A DNA stretch of 64,000 nucleotides from Echinarachnius parma (Eukaryota; Echinodermata; Echinoidea; Clypeasteroida; Echinarachniidae): the NCBI GenBank assembly GCA_037951105.1, contig JBAMJV010011129.1, positions 1-64,000 on the forward strand, given 5' to 3'. Both the position numbers and the translations under genes were made by a program. This document shows, piece by piece, positions 25,701 to 34,946 of this stretch. The stretch's first letter is position 1. Each line of letters opens with the position of its first letter. Below the pieces are notes generated by a model. That model searched no databases and was not told the DNA's origin. It saw only the letters and a list, made by a program, of their open reading frames with translations.

Positions 25701-26644
25701 GTTTTGTTTTTTCATGGGTGTATTCAAAATACTACTTTTTGTAAAATTTCCTCTGCTCTGAGTATACCCTTGAATATACATTTTTGTATTTATCTGATAT
25801 TTTTTGTTTGTTAATGTTATTAAATACAGGAGCTCATACAAGATATTGCCGAGACTCTGCACAGTTGCATGATGGGAAGTGTGTTCAAGTCTGCTGAACT
25901 CAAGAGGGCTCTGTCCATGTATCTTGCTGCGTTGTCTGAAACCGAGAGGAAAGGTGATTTTGTTGGTGTCTGCACAGCACTCATGATGTCAGCGTTGTAT
26001 CAGTCACCCTGTGTGTCGCCGGATAATGTGATGGAGATCCTGGATCTACTGGTAAGACAATTATTAAGGTGGTCTCCCACAAAGAGACCAAAAGCTTGCC
26101 ACAAGGCACGACTAAGATTGTATGAGACTAGCTGCAACAGTCTTGTGTGAGCATCCAACATTTTGAACATGTTCCCTCATAGCCCTCATAAGAGAGGGAC
26201 AGTGGTGATTTCTATTTAAATATATGAGAAGGCGTGTAGAAAAGCAATTACTACTTTTTTATGAAATGACCGAATATGTATTATGCCGTAATAAAAACAT
26301 ATAAAATGTTGGTTAATACAAATATTTCTGATAATATTAACAAATCAATCTTATTAATCAATATTTTTGTATTGTGTTAAACATAGCTTACTTCAGTGGG
26401 AGACTCTAACAGCATATACCACAAGCTTATCTTTCTGCTGGACTACACAGACCTCCTGCAAGCCGCACTCCCGGATGAGGTGTCGGGAGTGGGATTTCAC
26501 TCTGGCATTCCTGCACACATAAAACAAGCCGTTAGGAATCTTGTCGAGACATTGGACAAAGATGTAGCAGAGGGCAGGACTATTATGCCTGGTAAATCTG
26601 AAATAGAGGTGCTTCGCACAAGATGTAAGGATATAACTCGTTGA
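9712..26644 (+). CDS. FANCC: Fanconi anaemia group C protein (FANCC), 12 exons
   Basis: FANCC belongs to the C-E-F module of the Fanconi anaemia core complex, the nuclear ubiquitin ligase that monoubiquitinates FANCD2/FANCI at DNA interstrand crosslinks. Exons: 9712-9873, 11929-12016, 12658-12755, 17845-17955, 19959-20023, 20220-20419, 21162-21325, 22364-22528, 24306-24375, 25087-25364, 25830-26051, 26387-26644. They sum to 1881 nt (626 residues plus stop) with GT/AG junctions and unbroken phase; human FANCC is 558 residues. Residues recalled from vertebrate FANCC line up along the chain: an FW near residue 17 followed by an HV..LQ.FL block, a W-to-GF/GY spacing of 28 residues in exons 3-4, LWL.HLP.LE in exon 7 and FP.T..P...L..DP in exon 9. 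The protein is alpha-helical with no signal peptide or membrane segment. The ATG at 9712 has A at -3 and G at +4; an in-frame ATG at 9652 would add 20 residues in weaker context. The last exon is the least certain in homology. Confidence 0.92.
10095..10123. repeat. (GAAT)n microsatellite in FANCC intron 1
   Basis: About six GAAT units. Confidence 0.8.
10366..11128. mobile_element. GC-richer insertion, possible solo LTR
   Basis: A 763 bp block in intron 1 begins TGTTAC and ends GTAACA. It is richer in GC than its surroundings and has TATATAGAGAG about 200 bp in. LTRs commonly have TG...CA ends of this sort. I do not see a convincing target duplication, so the call is tentative. A 13 bp perfect hairpin (11068-11080 with 11084-11096, loop GTA) lies inside near the 3' end. 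Confidence 0.3.
11340..11469. repeat. 130 bp foldback repeat in FANCC intron 1
   Basis: Arms of about 50 bp starting TTTGTTCGCTGC and ending GCAGCGAACAAA, near-perfect inverted copies around a spacer of about 35 bp. MITE-like. Confidence 0.8.
11929..12016 (+). CDS. FANCC: FANCC exon 2
   Basis: 88 nt between TTCTGCAG and GTAAGTT, phase 0 in, 1 out. Encodes PKLGHLMGRLC, matching the TIGQLLAKAC-like helix of vertebrate FANCC. The acceptor follows a TTCTG repeat tract. Confidence 0.88.
12372..12402. repeat. poly(G) tract
   Basis: About 30 consecutive G on the + strand of FANCC intron 2. Confidence 0.9.
12412..12590 (+). pseudogene. decayed tandem copy of FANCC exon 3
   Basis: A 178 bp unit duplicates the segment carrying exon 3 (the unit recurs at 12590-12760). 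The copy keeps an AG acceptor (12478-12479) and the first codons. A TGA then follows in the FANCC frame about 60 nt in, and the donor has become a weak AAG|GTGGGG. It is either a dead exon or a cryptic poison exon. Confidence 0.85.
12658..12755 (+). CDS. FANCC: FANCC exon 3
   Basis: 98 nt between CATACAG and GTAAGAC, phase 1 in, 0 out. Encodes YGTLLSCVQTLRTEIP. The donor lies 9 bp before a large transposon-like element. Confidence 0.88.
13970..14746 (+). pseudogene. transposon-associated PIN-like nuclease family protein, C-terminal part, broken
   Basis: Successive + strand frames read YVLYVEKHYDKSTVVFDGY, then EDFLSNSKNKHKFIMLLDG, then a long open stretch (14252-14746) with HDPGDDDLFIVQTA, TVLVADDMECLVLL and HAFLGCDTTSHIHGFWKG. 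I recognise the pattern (VVFDGY / D-D-LIVQTA / HAF-GCDTTS) from uncharacterised multi-copy proteins of invertebrate and fish genomes, with acidic residues spaced as in PIN/FEN-type nucleases. A stop after the VIHRR segment and frame changes break the chain, and a stop ends it at 14746. Family naming is from memory. The nuclease function is inference. Confidence 0.6.
14994..15433 (-). pseudogene. same element protein, N-terminal part, on the opposite arm
   Basis: Reading the - strand gives AIQIDHQLLF, then in a shifted frame YELCSYPPALFENKFTPRL (with an adjacent duplicate of the last eight residues), LADTLWRRFMPPGAYY and a segment that duplicates the start of the + strand core (DICKQYVSYVDKHYDKPT). 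At least one frameshift and one stop are present. The two halves of one gene therefore lie in opposite orientation in the two arms. Confidence 0.55.
16119..16549. mobile_element. TTAA-flanked MITE, family A (nested in the long-inverted-repeat element)
   Basis: 431 bp, ends AGGGTACCACC ... GGTGGTCCCCT, with TTAA on both sides. The left arm of the host element gives the empty site (GATTAAGTGTC in the same orientation). A second copy, inverted, is at 44671-45089. Confidence 0.88.
17440..17815. repeat. dispersed repeat family B
   Basis: Ends near TCCATTAACTTCAT and AAGTTAATGGATCACT in inverted orientation, with internal AATGATGTGTGAAAGTTTCAT. Related copies: 23880-24235, 40930-41725 (interrupted), 48640-49170, 57600-58050. 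This copy ends about 30 bp before the exon 4 acceptor. Confidence 0.65.
17845..17955 (+). CDS. FANCC: FANCC exon 4
   Basis: 111 nt between CATATTCAG and GTATGTT, phase 0/0. Encodes AEVAESVGFTALEYNTLSTD. The start at 17845, not the AG six bases later, gives the spacing found in human FANCC. Confidence 0.85.
18110..19590. other. FANCC intron 4 interior, no gene seen
   Basis: AT-rich sequence without open frames of note. The edges (TGTCGTGGTACG near 18100 and CATTCCCACA near 19598) could bound an inserted retroelement, but I cannot show it. Confidence 0.4.
19603..19703. repeat. (GAT)n microsatellite
   Basis: About 28 GAT triplets after an interrupted GAT-rich stretch. The poly-Ser and poly-His reading frames here are artefacts. 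A second GAT-rich tract is near 17975-18070. Confidence 0.95.
19959..20023 (+). CDS. FANCC: FANCC exon 5
   Basis: 65 nt between TGTTTCAG and GTAAGTA, phase 0 in, 2 out. Encodes LILSIQQDLEYLLEQQTQLL. Confidence 0.87.
20220..20419 (+). CDS. FANCC: FANCC exon 6
   Basis: 200 nt between CTAAATCAG and GTGTGTC, phase 2 in, 1 out. Encodes ELCLPLLSNA and LLECLILLNGRSSDG, matching the VCVPLITLTD / LVEALLICHGR region of vertebrate FANCC. Confidence 0.86.
20535..20655 (+). pseudogene. decayed tandem copy of FANCC exon 6 (3' part)
   Basis: TCTAATCCTTCTCAATGGA and the following 100 bp repeat the exon 6 sequence 234 bp downstream, including AAAG|GTTTGT at the donor position. Small deletions and substitutions break the frame. 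Confidence 0.8.
20836..21010. mobile_element. pogo/Tc1-like MITE
   Basis: Ends CAGTGGAACCTC ... GAGGTTCCACT, TA nearby on both sides. The same family is at 27767-28236. This copy is uninterrupted. Confidence 0.7.
21162..21325 (+). CDS. FANCC: FANCC exon 7
   Basis: 164 nt between ACATCTAG and GTAAGAA, phase 1 in, 0 out. Encodes ALVSLWLQHLPALEQEILLL, the clearest match to vertebrate FANCC. Confidence 0.92.
21434..22047. mobile_element. TTAA-flanked MITE, family D
   Basis: 614 bp flanked by TTAA, left end AGGGACAGGTCC and right end ATCTCTCCCT. Related to 62402-63022. Both contain ACTCCACGAAAAAGAGATTT. Confidence 0.82.
22364..22528 (+). CDS. FANCC: FANCC exon 8
   Basis: 165 nt between TTTCTCTAG and GTACAGT, phase 0/0. 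Encodes RACAEHTVLYKAVDLC and VRFMHLFQVAVNEAI, aligning with the ACHPAIFRVVDEMF / VFTQCFVEAL region of human FANCC. Confidence 0.88.
22686..23672. repeat. minisatellite-bearing element with DR1 motifs, FANCC intron 8
   Basis: Begins with TGCCTCCG...GGAGGCATTATG and ends near GACGGAGGCATCAT. Inside are about five to six imperfect units of roughly 150 bp (ATCGCGTTATCTCAAGAACG ... GGGGAGCCAATGA ... CATGAGGTCAAAGGTCAC). The hexamer pair AGGTCAAAGGTCA is perfect at 22860-22872, 23004-23016, 23154-23166 and 23299-23311, and degenerate further on. Confidence 0.9.
23880..24235. repeat. dispersed repeat family B
   Basis: Shares GAGACTTCAATCCTATACCA, AATGATGTGTGAAAGTTTCAT and GGAAGCTCCAAGTAATTTT with the other copies. 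Confidence 0.6.
24306..24375 (+). CDS. FANCC: FANCC exon 9
   Basis: 70 nt between TGTTCTTAG and GTAAGCT, phase 0 in, 1 out. Encodes HALFPQTLGPLVNLLSVDPK, aligning with the FPYTSPSLAMVLLQDP segment of human FANCC. Confidence 0.88.
24700..24960. repeat. local duplication and possible SINE tail in intron 9
   Basis: CTGTACTGTA...AGAACTGT...TTGAGGATCTTGAAAC occurs twice (about 24698-24750 and 24890-24945). The intervening TAAAGTGCTTAGAGATGATG resembles SINE 3' tails of marine invertebrates. Confidence 0.45.
24975..25035 (+). pseudogene. duplicate acceptor and first ~25 nt of FANCC exon 10
   Basis: TTCATCTTCTGTTTTACTGTGCAG plus TTCTTCCAAGGGAAGCTCA repeats the true exon 10 start 78 bp upstream. 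In the FANCC frame this copy hits TAA after eight codons. The acceptor and pyrimidine tract look functional. Confidence 0.85.
25087..25364 (+). CDS. FANCC: FANCC exon 10
   Basis: 278 nt between TTCTGTGCAG and GTTTGTT, phase 1 in, 0 out. Encodes STLLTSLEDAVVANNPREMF, FQSWYYAAISVLV and GLVTWFNWPMAH. Confidence 0.88.
25432..25545 (+). pseudogene. decayed tandem copy of FANCC exon 10 (3' end)
   Basis: Repeats the last ~105 nt of exon 10 plus the donor (ATGCTTAG|GTTTGT). It has deletions, and TAG replaces the last AAG codon. Confidence 0.85.
25830..26051 (+). CDS. FANCC: FANCC exon 11
   Basis: 222 nt between TAAATACAG and GTAAGAC, phase 0/0. Encodes FKSAELKRALSMYLAALSE and CTALMMSALYQSPCVSPD. 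Confidence 0.86.
26387..26644 (+). CDS. FANCC: FANCC exon 12 (terminal)
   Basis: 258 nt from AACATAG to the TGA at 26642-26644, phase 0 in. Encodes KLIFLLDYTDLLQAALPD, HIKQAVRNLVETLDKD and a short basic end. The 3' end could shift if CCTG|GTAAAT (26588-26595) is used as a donor. Confidence 0.72.
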   Translation, partial: LTSVGDSNSIYHKLIFLLDYTDLLQAALPDEVSGVGFHSGIPAHIKQAVRNLVETLDKDVAEGRTIMPGKSEIEVLRTRCKDITR

Positions 26645-26649
26645 TTCTC

Positions 26650-26970
26650 AGAACCAAGTCACGCACCACATGAGGTGTCAGGAGTGGGATTTGACTGTGA
26701 TGGGATGTTCCCTCACATGTGAAAAGCCATTAAACATCTTGTAGAGACATCAGACAAAGATGTAGTAGAGGGCCGGTTGATTACACATTGGGAACCTGCT
26801 TCACACAAGATGTAATGATACAACTCGTTGATACTAAGAAGCAAGCCACACTACCACATGAGGTGTCGGGAGTGGGATTTGTCTGTGGCATTCCCTCACG
26901 TGACGAGCCTCATGCAGAGGGCAGGTTGATTTAACACGTACACCTCTTCTCCAGGTGTTTCACACAAGAT
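26650..26970 (+). pseudogene. two decayed tandem copies of FANCC exon 12
   Basis: Units beginning near 26650 and 26830 each repeat GAGGTGTCGGGAGTGGGATTT (with changes), the GTAGAGACATCAGACAAAGA type segment and CACAAGATGTAATGATACAAC. Both carry frameshifts and deletions. The second is shorter. Confidence 0.85.
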
Positions 26971-27055
26971 GTAATGTTCTTTCTCATTGAAAACAGATAG
27001 ATCATTTTGCCTCCGGCAGAAAGTTTAGGCCCTCTATTGATTTGTTTTGTTTTAA

Positions 27056-27541
27056 AGGGAATTCAGACCGGTATATTAGACGCGTGGATCCATATTGCGC
27101 ACTTTTACGCACGGTACGTAATCCCCATTGGCTCGGTTATAAGTAGCGATCACAAAATGTCCCACTTCACGAGCACCCGAGTCGAAAATGCATCAAAAAT
27201 AGCCGCGTTCGGAATGTTTGTACTAGTCGAATGGAGATCCATCAGAGATGTTTACGAGCGAAAATATTACATAACACGCTCAACCGCAGTGCCGCCGTTT
27301 GATCTGATCAGCGATGGTCAGCGATGTTTTGCCTCAGGTTACAGCTCGAGCAATTCGCATGGTATATAATAGATACCAGCTGTGTGCTGCATGTAATTTC
27401 ATAAGAAGGCCCGTGTTCAGATATTTCGAAGCACCGCTCTTCGATTGATCCAACATATATCGTGAGTTTACCTCGGGAGATTACGGTGGAGTGCGAGTTG
27501 GAATTTGCTGACTACCCATTTTAACCCACGCATATATGCCT
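27056..27541. mobile_element. TTAA-flanked element, family E
   Basis: 486 bp between TTAA sites, ends AGGGAATTCAG ... CGCATATATGCCT. An inverted copy begins at 63685 and runs off the right edge. Inverted termini are very short. Confidence 0.75.
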
Positions 27542-27766
27542 TTAAACAGATAAAATGGGGTCTTTCGATTCTATTAGTTCTGAGGGGAACTTGCATCTTT
27601 TCTCATCAATTTCCAGATATGCAACACTGTCGGGTAAATTTAGTGGTTATGAAATCAGTTGTCTGTATTGTGTATTTATATATGTGAGTATTGGATATTT
27701 TTCAGTGTTGACGCGCGCTACCACTTATGGTGATAGTTTACATGTGCTTAATATCAAATGGATATA

Positions 27767-28236
27767 CAGTGAAACCTCAGTATAATGAGCATGTTGGGTC
27801 CATTGAATTTACCTCGTTATATCAGATATATTGATGTATCAGGGCTTAAAAACAACAAAATACATACAACCTGGGGGGTGTTTCACAAAGATCCTAAGTT
27901 GAACTTAACTCTAAGTTGGACGTATCTATTATGGAAAGCCATGTGTAGCCGTAGAATAAAATATATTCAATACCAAGAATGCAAGTATTTTCGACTGTCA
28001 TAAATTTTACATCAAAAACATGGAATCTTCTTGATAATAGAAAATATTAATGATTTAAATCAACATTTTTTCCTTTGAAAAAGGACTTTTAAAACAATTT
28101 TTCAAAGAAACTAATGGCTTTCCATACTTTTTAAGTCCAACTTAGAGATAAGTTCAACACCCCCCTGGACTTGTGAAATACCTCGCTATATCAGGTATCT
28201 TGTTATTACAGAGCTTGTTATAAAGAGTTTCCACTG
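27767..28236. mobile_element. pogo/Tc1-like MITE interrupted by a foldback element
   Basis: Ends CAGTGAAACC ... GTTTCCACTG with TA on both sides. Split at 27875-28163. Confidence 0.8.
27875..28163. mobile_element. foldback MITE nested in the pogo-like MITE
   Basis: Ends GGGGTGTTTCACAAAG ... AACACCCC, with CCTGG on both sides as a likely 5 bp target duplication. Inverted arms contain GTTGAACTTAACTCTAAGTT. A second copy is at 61243-61552. The uninterrupted MITE at 20836 shows the empty site. Confidence 0.82.
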
Positions 28237-28264
28237 TATATAGCTAAGCAGTTCAACATTAATT

Positions 28265-28565
28265 TAGGGACAAAATATATTCCTTAATTGCAACGTATTT
28301 TGTAACAATTTCTCTGTAAAGTTTATGTCAAGGCAGGATTTGAACATTACTGGAAAAAAAAGCTTTGATTTGTCAAATGTCTCCTATTAACAAATATATT
28401 CCTTTTTATGGCAAGGGGGGATTTGAACATTACTGGAATAAAAAGCTTTGATTTGTCAAATGTTTCCTATTAACAAATATATTCCTTAATTGCAATGTAT
28501 TTTGTAACAATTTCTCTGTAAAGTTTATGTCAAGGGGGGATTTGCACATTACTGGAAAAAAAAAG
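28265..28565. repeat. local tandem duplication, ~120 bp units
   Basis: AAGGGGGGATTTGAACATTA, TTGATTTGTCAAATGT and TTAATTGCAATGTATTTTGT each recur two or three times. Confidence 0.85.
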
Positions 28566-29142
28566 TCTCCTATTAATGATTGGAATTCAAAAGCGTTCCA
28601 GAACACTTTTCTATCGTAGTCAAAATCAATGGGCAGTAGGTGACAGTGTTTTTTTTTTCTATGATTCATGAAACTATCATACATCATTCAGAAGAATCTA
28701 ACAATGATATTGGTGTAGGATTTAAGTCTAAAATATGACTTCCGGAAAATCCATATGAAGTAAATTGGATCGCTTTAACCCCACATGACAAACATGAATA
28801 AAGAATTCATAACAATTGCATTTTCAGTGGCCCAGCTAGGCAATATTTTATTCCTTTAAATTATTAATCTCATATTTCTCTTGAAATATAGACAGGCATG
28901 CACTGCACAAATCACAAATATTTAAAACACACACAGTTTAGTCTGATTGATTTTTTATCCTTTAGAAGTGATAAAATTAGTGAATTGTCTTCCGATAAAG
29001 TTTGAGCAAAATATACACGGACATGCAGGAAGAGAAACAGTGTAAATCCTTCTGAAGGCTAAAAAACAATTTCTTGTAACAATAATCTTCGCTTGACATC
29101 ATTGCCATTGTTGATATAACCCCTTGCCTACTTGATATTGCA

Positions 29143-29282
29143 ATTCCCATAGACTTATAGTACACAGTACACCAGGTTCCTGTAGGCAATGGGTCAACAC
29201 ACGTATCACTCTATTCCCATAGACTTATAGTACACAGTACACCAGGTTCCTGTAGGCAATGGGTCAACACACGTATCACTCT
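29143..29282. repeat. perfect 70 bp tandem duplication
   Basis: 29143-29212 and 29213-29282 are identical (ATTCCCATAGACTTATAG ... ACGTATCACTCT). Lack of divergence suggests a recent event. Confidence 0.95.
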
Positions 29283-29289
29283 ATTCGGT

Positions 29290-32200
29290 ATGTACTTCAT
29301 CTTGGAATGTGATTTGATTCGAACATTAAAGTCAGACATCACAATGACAAACTGGTCTGAATAACATACACATTGAACGTACCCTTCCATAGGAATTAAA
29401 TAATGTCATCATAGATGACACCATCATCTGATTGAACTTCATATTAAGTTGATTAAGAAATTCAAAATAAAATCTAGTTTTATTCTTTAAAATATGTTTC
29501 AGTAAATTCATTGGTTTGAATCAATATATTAAAATTTCACTTGTGCTTTTCTTATCACTGTTGTTGCATGCTAACTACTATACCTTTGGATTTATAAGTA
29601 TAGCAAAGAAATCAAATATCCGATATAAATTGTCATGGTATCATCATGCATGTTCATAATAATTCTGGCAAGATAAAGATTTGAATATTGACCAGTTGGA
29701 ATCGATTTGATTAAAGGACACACATGTACTTTTACTTCACCCATGGAACATACTTCAACTAAAGACGTTTCATATAGTATTTACAGAGATAAACAGTGAG
29801 AATCTACAGTAGAAAAAGCTGCTCTGCACTTAAAATACAAATACATAAAGCTTTGTGTCCAAGAAATTTGCCAAATAAATCTTATTTACTCTTTCTTTCT
29901 AATAAATATATTACATTTTGTGCAGGAGAGCTGGATCACAATCACACGGTACACACAAACAAAGCAGTTCTTTTTTTCTTACTTAATGTATGTATATGTT
30001 TTATATATATAGATAGATGCACATTTAATTGCCTGGAACACATAAAACATCTTATAGTTAATAGAGACCACTGTACTGTACAGTACTTCACAATATGTAC
30101 AAATGCATTCCCGGCATTAAACAAAAAACTATTTAGTGAAGGTTTTGCAAAATCAAGATTTGTTTGAAGAACGAATAGCGAACAGCCAAGACAATGCTGT
30201 GAAAAATCTCAAATGTTTCTTGACAGAAATGAACATAAATACATCTAAAAAATGCAGTAGTAAACCATGCTTTGCATGACAAAAAGAAAAAGAATGGACT
30301 TGAAATAAAAAATTGAAAGAGAACTGAATGATCTGCAAAAGATATCCAGATTTCTTGATCTCATCTTGTTTTACAAAATTAAACATTTGTGTGTGGATCT
30401 TTACAAACTGTAATCTATTATAATTCAAATTAAATGCCAAGAAACAAACTAAAACAAAACTTTTAATAGTAAAACTAGCTGAAAGAATTGATTGCAATGA
30501 ACTATACAAATTTTAGTATTTGCATTATATTCTGAGTATTTAAATTATGAATTCTCATTTATTCTACACACATGTCTTGAATACATTTCTTCATTATAGT
30601 GTTTTTTTTTGTCTTTTACCATGTAAATTCTAATACATATTTCTATTAAGTACTTCAAGAATTTCCCACTGATTTTACTCATATTTTAGGAGCCTTCATT
30701 TCTTTTATACATTGTACATGTAATTCACAAAACTCAGAGTAAGCCTGAAATTGATACATTACTATGCTATTTCTTATTTCAGATTTAAATACATTGTGTG
30801 ACATTAGTGATTGTATTACCTTTCCATTTCTACTATACAACTGTAATGATTGGTACAGAATTTAAAAACAATCTTATAAATTTCCTTCAACTTATTTCAT
30901 ATATAAAGAGATTTAAATACAGAAAAAATGTATGTAACAGAAATATCTCATAGTTTCCCCTTTGAGTTCACATATGGATCCATATTACATTGTTAATACT
31001 GGAAACCAACAAAGTAAACACTAGTCAAAGTCACAGTTAATGAAAAAATGACAACTTGAATTTTTACAAGGATGTATTCTAAAGGGTCAAGATTATCAAC
31101 ATGTTGTTGCAAGGTAAGTTTCATGTATTAAAACTATTTATAAATAGAAGTCAGTTTGTTTTAATTCTCACTTGTCAGTGCAATACGGCTCTTGTTTTGT
31201 CAAGGTCTAGTCTTGAGTTAAGACTGCTACATATACAAGCTTTAGCTTCAACATTTTCAAATATCTTATATATGTACTCATATGAAGGTAAAAATGAAAC
31301 ACTTCAGTCAGGTTTTTTGGAGTGCAAAATTTAGTTTTTACGTTTGGTAACTGCAGAAAGCGCACACACAAGTAAAGCTGCTGTCCTACGCACGTAACAT
31401 ACAAGCGTTGGCGCCGCACAAGGTTTAGATAAATAACAGTAGTTTACACACAAACTAAGCTGAGCTAGCAGTGCAATAGATGTACATGTAAAGTCTCCAA
31501 AGTAAAAAAACAAAACAAATTGTATGTCAATACATTAAAGCAACCTTCGTGTCGTAAAAAATAACAACAAAATCATGGAACAAATACACAGCTGTAAGAA
31601 GCTCCAGCTTTCCATGTCGGTGACACCCGTGTCACAAGTAGTTAATTAGTAAAATAGTTCTTCATTTTTGTCCTGTCATTTTTGTGCATCAAGTGTAGCC
31701 AGCCACTTGGAAACTAAATGGCCCAAACTCAAATCAGAGGGTTAAATTTAGCCCTAGGTTATTTCCCATCGTGTTGATTCGTAAGTGGTTTCTTTTGTTC
31801 AAGGGGGTTGATTCAATTCATTTCATTCCCCACTGGAACAAAAGACATTTTCTGAAAAAATCTATGGCAGTGTTTTTTTTAGTCCACGAGTTTGATTCGT
31901 GCATAAAATTCAGTCCACGAACTACTTTACTTTTAATAAAGTAAAATTTAAACATATTTTACTTTTAATAATGTACTTGTAATATGTAAAATGATACAAT
32001 ATAACCCAGAGTTAAATATAACCCAGAGTTAAATATAACCCAGAGTTAAATATAACCCAGTGATGATAGATTTTGGGCCAATAAGTGAACTTAACCTAGA
32101 CTATACCACTAGCCTCCGTTAAAAAATAAATTATATTTACATAAAAACAAACAAATATGTATAGACAAAACCGATCTGATAAACTAGCTCGACTCGACCT

Positions 32201-33180
32201 CTTGCTTATTCAATCAATCTTCTACAATGAAAGGTGTGGTAGTAATAGTGGTAGTAGTGAACTAAAAGGTACAAAAATAACTCGACATTCTCAATAATAC
32301 TTTCTTGTGTCTCTGGTTAGTGGCTTTTAGTCCGAGATATATATTTACAATTACAGTGACTGTCGTGAGTTCATACGTAAGTTTAAAAAAGAATGCACAA
32401 ATGTCCAACGTGAAGGAACACGTGCTTGCGCATAGGAATGTATATGTCAACAGTCCAGGCATATATATATATATATACATGTACGTATATGTTTATTTGA
32501 AAAACTATTACAGATTTCTATTCTGTACATTTCTGTCAAACCATGTCTAGCATTTCCATGTATGTCTAGCCATGTCTAGTACTCATGTCTAGGATATAGG
32601 TCTAGTCATGTCTAGCATTTATGTCTTGCAAAAACATTTCTGAAATTAAAAATCAAAAATGAATTATGCATCATGACCAAAGTACACGCACGCACATACA
32701 CTCTATACTTCACAGCGTTAGATGGATGGTGTTCTCAATACTATGAATTTGGTACAGGGCCATAGGTTATTTCTTCCCTGCAACTGTATTGAATGATTTC
32801 ACCTTTCCTACATACCATGTACTCCCTCGTGTGCATTGTACAACATCGTAAACACACTCACACCAAAAATCATAACATGGGCTTATATATCAGCACCATA
32901 AAGTTCTAAAGCATTCGATGCTCTAGCCAAATATATTCATTATTATGTAAATAATTTAGAATTGAATTTGACACATTTTGAATTGTAACCTACAATATAT
33001 ACACATTATACAAACATTGTCATAAAATACGTTGAATTGAATACTCTACTTGAACGCACACATAGAATTCTCTCCTTAACATGTTATAACTTTGTATTGC
33101 ACTACATTTTCTCCAGCTATGTACTTTGGCTTATATACACTCCTTTACTATAATGATGCATCTAAAGGGATAAGAATATC
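29290..33180. other. intergenic, no gene seen
   Basis: AT-rich, only short open frames without recognisable motifs. Holds a short ATAACCCAGAGTTAAAT tandem repeat (about 32000-32060). Confidence 0.6.
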
Positions 33181-33590
33181 TTTCCTACTCTGTGTAGAAA
33201 ATTAATGGCACTATAATAAATATATTGACATCTGTTGTGATTTCATAATCATATAATCCTTTCCTATCAATCTAGGGTTCAAATAACATATTTCTATTAT
33301 GTAAAATATTAATGGCACATACTGAATATCATACTGGCATCCTATCTACTTTGATTTCATAATCATGGGTCGATTTAAACTAATGAAGTACATGCACCTA
33401 TAAAGGGTCAACAAATATGCTTTCTTCTTTCTGTAGAAAATCAATGGCACAAATATATCGGCAGCTATTGCGATTTCAAAATCATAGAATACAGCACTAT
33501 AATGATGCACTAGCATATGAGGCCTAAGAGTTTCTTATATCCTTGTGTATAAAATCAATGGCACATACATATCACATCTATTCTGATATT
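33180..33590. repeat. imperfect tandem repeat, ~120 bp units
   Basis: AAAATTAATGGCAC / AAAATCAATGGCAC followed by a TGATTTCATAATCAT type block occurs about four times, near 33197, 33305, 33437 and 33550. Confidence 0.7.
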
Positions 33591-34571
33591 TTGACACACC
33601 TAGATTTCTAAGGATAGAAAGAATTTCTCCCAACCATATATGAAAATGTACCCCCCTAAAATATTGTAAGCTATTCTAATTTCATTACCAAGGTATAAAG
33701 GGCTTCTGAATTCTGTTGTGACAACTTTGGTATGCAGCAATATCACAGGAGGAAAAAAATGGGGAAAGTGAATACAAAGTTCTGTGTCGGCTAGATTTTG
33801 AATACAATCAAACCTGCTTTAATGGCCATCTGTGTATAAGGACCACCTGCCTGTAAAGGCTTAGCTCAATTCTCTGATAGGCAATTTGCATGTAAAGTAA
33901 TCAATTTCCTATGATTAACTGCAGGCCCATTAATCCAATTCAAATAACTTATGGACTGGAAAAATTAAATCAAACAATGCTTTGAATAATTTGACTACAG
34001 TGTCTTTTCTAATTAAATGCCAACTGACCGATTTGCATGGGTTCTACGAACCCAATTCAAACTTCCTAGCCATGAAGACCCTTTATGATCAATATGATCG
34101 ACTGTATTCTATTTCAGGAAAATATGTATAAGATTAAAAGCGCATATGCTTTGGTATCTAATGATTTAATATTATAATACAAAATACAAAGCGGAAAGAT
34201 TGTCAAGAATCAATATTAAAAGGTTAAATATACTTGAAATTGATTGAATTCTTACACATATTACGGGACCAGAGACTATACTCTTGGATGATTAATGACA
34301 AGAAACACTAATATTTCAGTTCCATTCACTGCAGCTGAAAGTTGCGCCAAGATAAGCAGAACTAACTAACATTCACATAAACAAATGCAACAGGGTCTCA
34401 AGGTAATGATAAATCAAACTTCCTATTATTCCCACCTTGAAGTCAATTAAATGGTGCTTCCCTTACCAGTGTAACTCTGTTACCGGTGTAATTCCGTTAC
34501 CAATGTTTTCATAGGAATGGGTTAAGATATTAATGAATTGGGTGTTTGGGGTTGTAAGGACACAGATTTAA

Positions 34572-34942
34572 AGGGACTTAGTAACTTGTCCAAATCCTCA
34601 AAATAAAATTTTAATTCTAGCGGTTCCCTCATACCTTGTTGTATTCGTATTAACAATAAAATCATGGGACCGGTTTTTCAAATTTCCCTTTCGTTACAAA
34701 GATATGTACGATTGAAGTATTCAGATAAGAAAAACTCAGGTGGAGTTTTGAAACCGTGTACAAAGTGAGTGCAGTGAGTTAGTGAATATCACTTTGCATT
34801 TTCGCTCATTACTTGGCCATGCAATGTCCATTTGACTTGAAATTTTCACACAATACCCTGTGGACATATGAGATAACAATAATATACATTGCATCAACCC
34901 TTCATCACTTTTTGCACATGTCAACAAAGTTACTAGATCCCT
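34572..34942. mobile_element. TTAA-flanked MITE, family C, copy 1
   Basis: 371 bp, ends AGGGACTTAGTAAC ... GTTACTAGATCCCT with TTAA on both sides. Other copies at 42218-42595 and 52079-52466. The open frame shared by the copies is not evidence of coding. Confidence 0.92.
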
Positions 34943-34946
34943 TTAA

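Noticed and set aside
27007-27369. 120-codon + strand frame
   Set aside because: Lies almost wholly inside a TTAA-flanked element. The diverged copy at 63685 does not support a conserved frame, as far as I can see.
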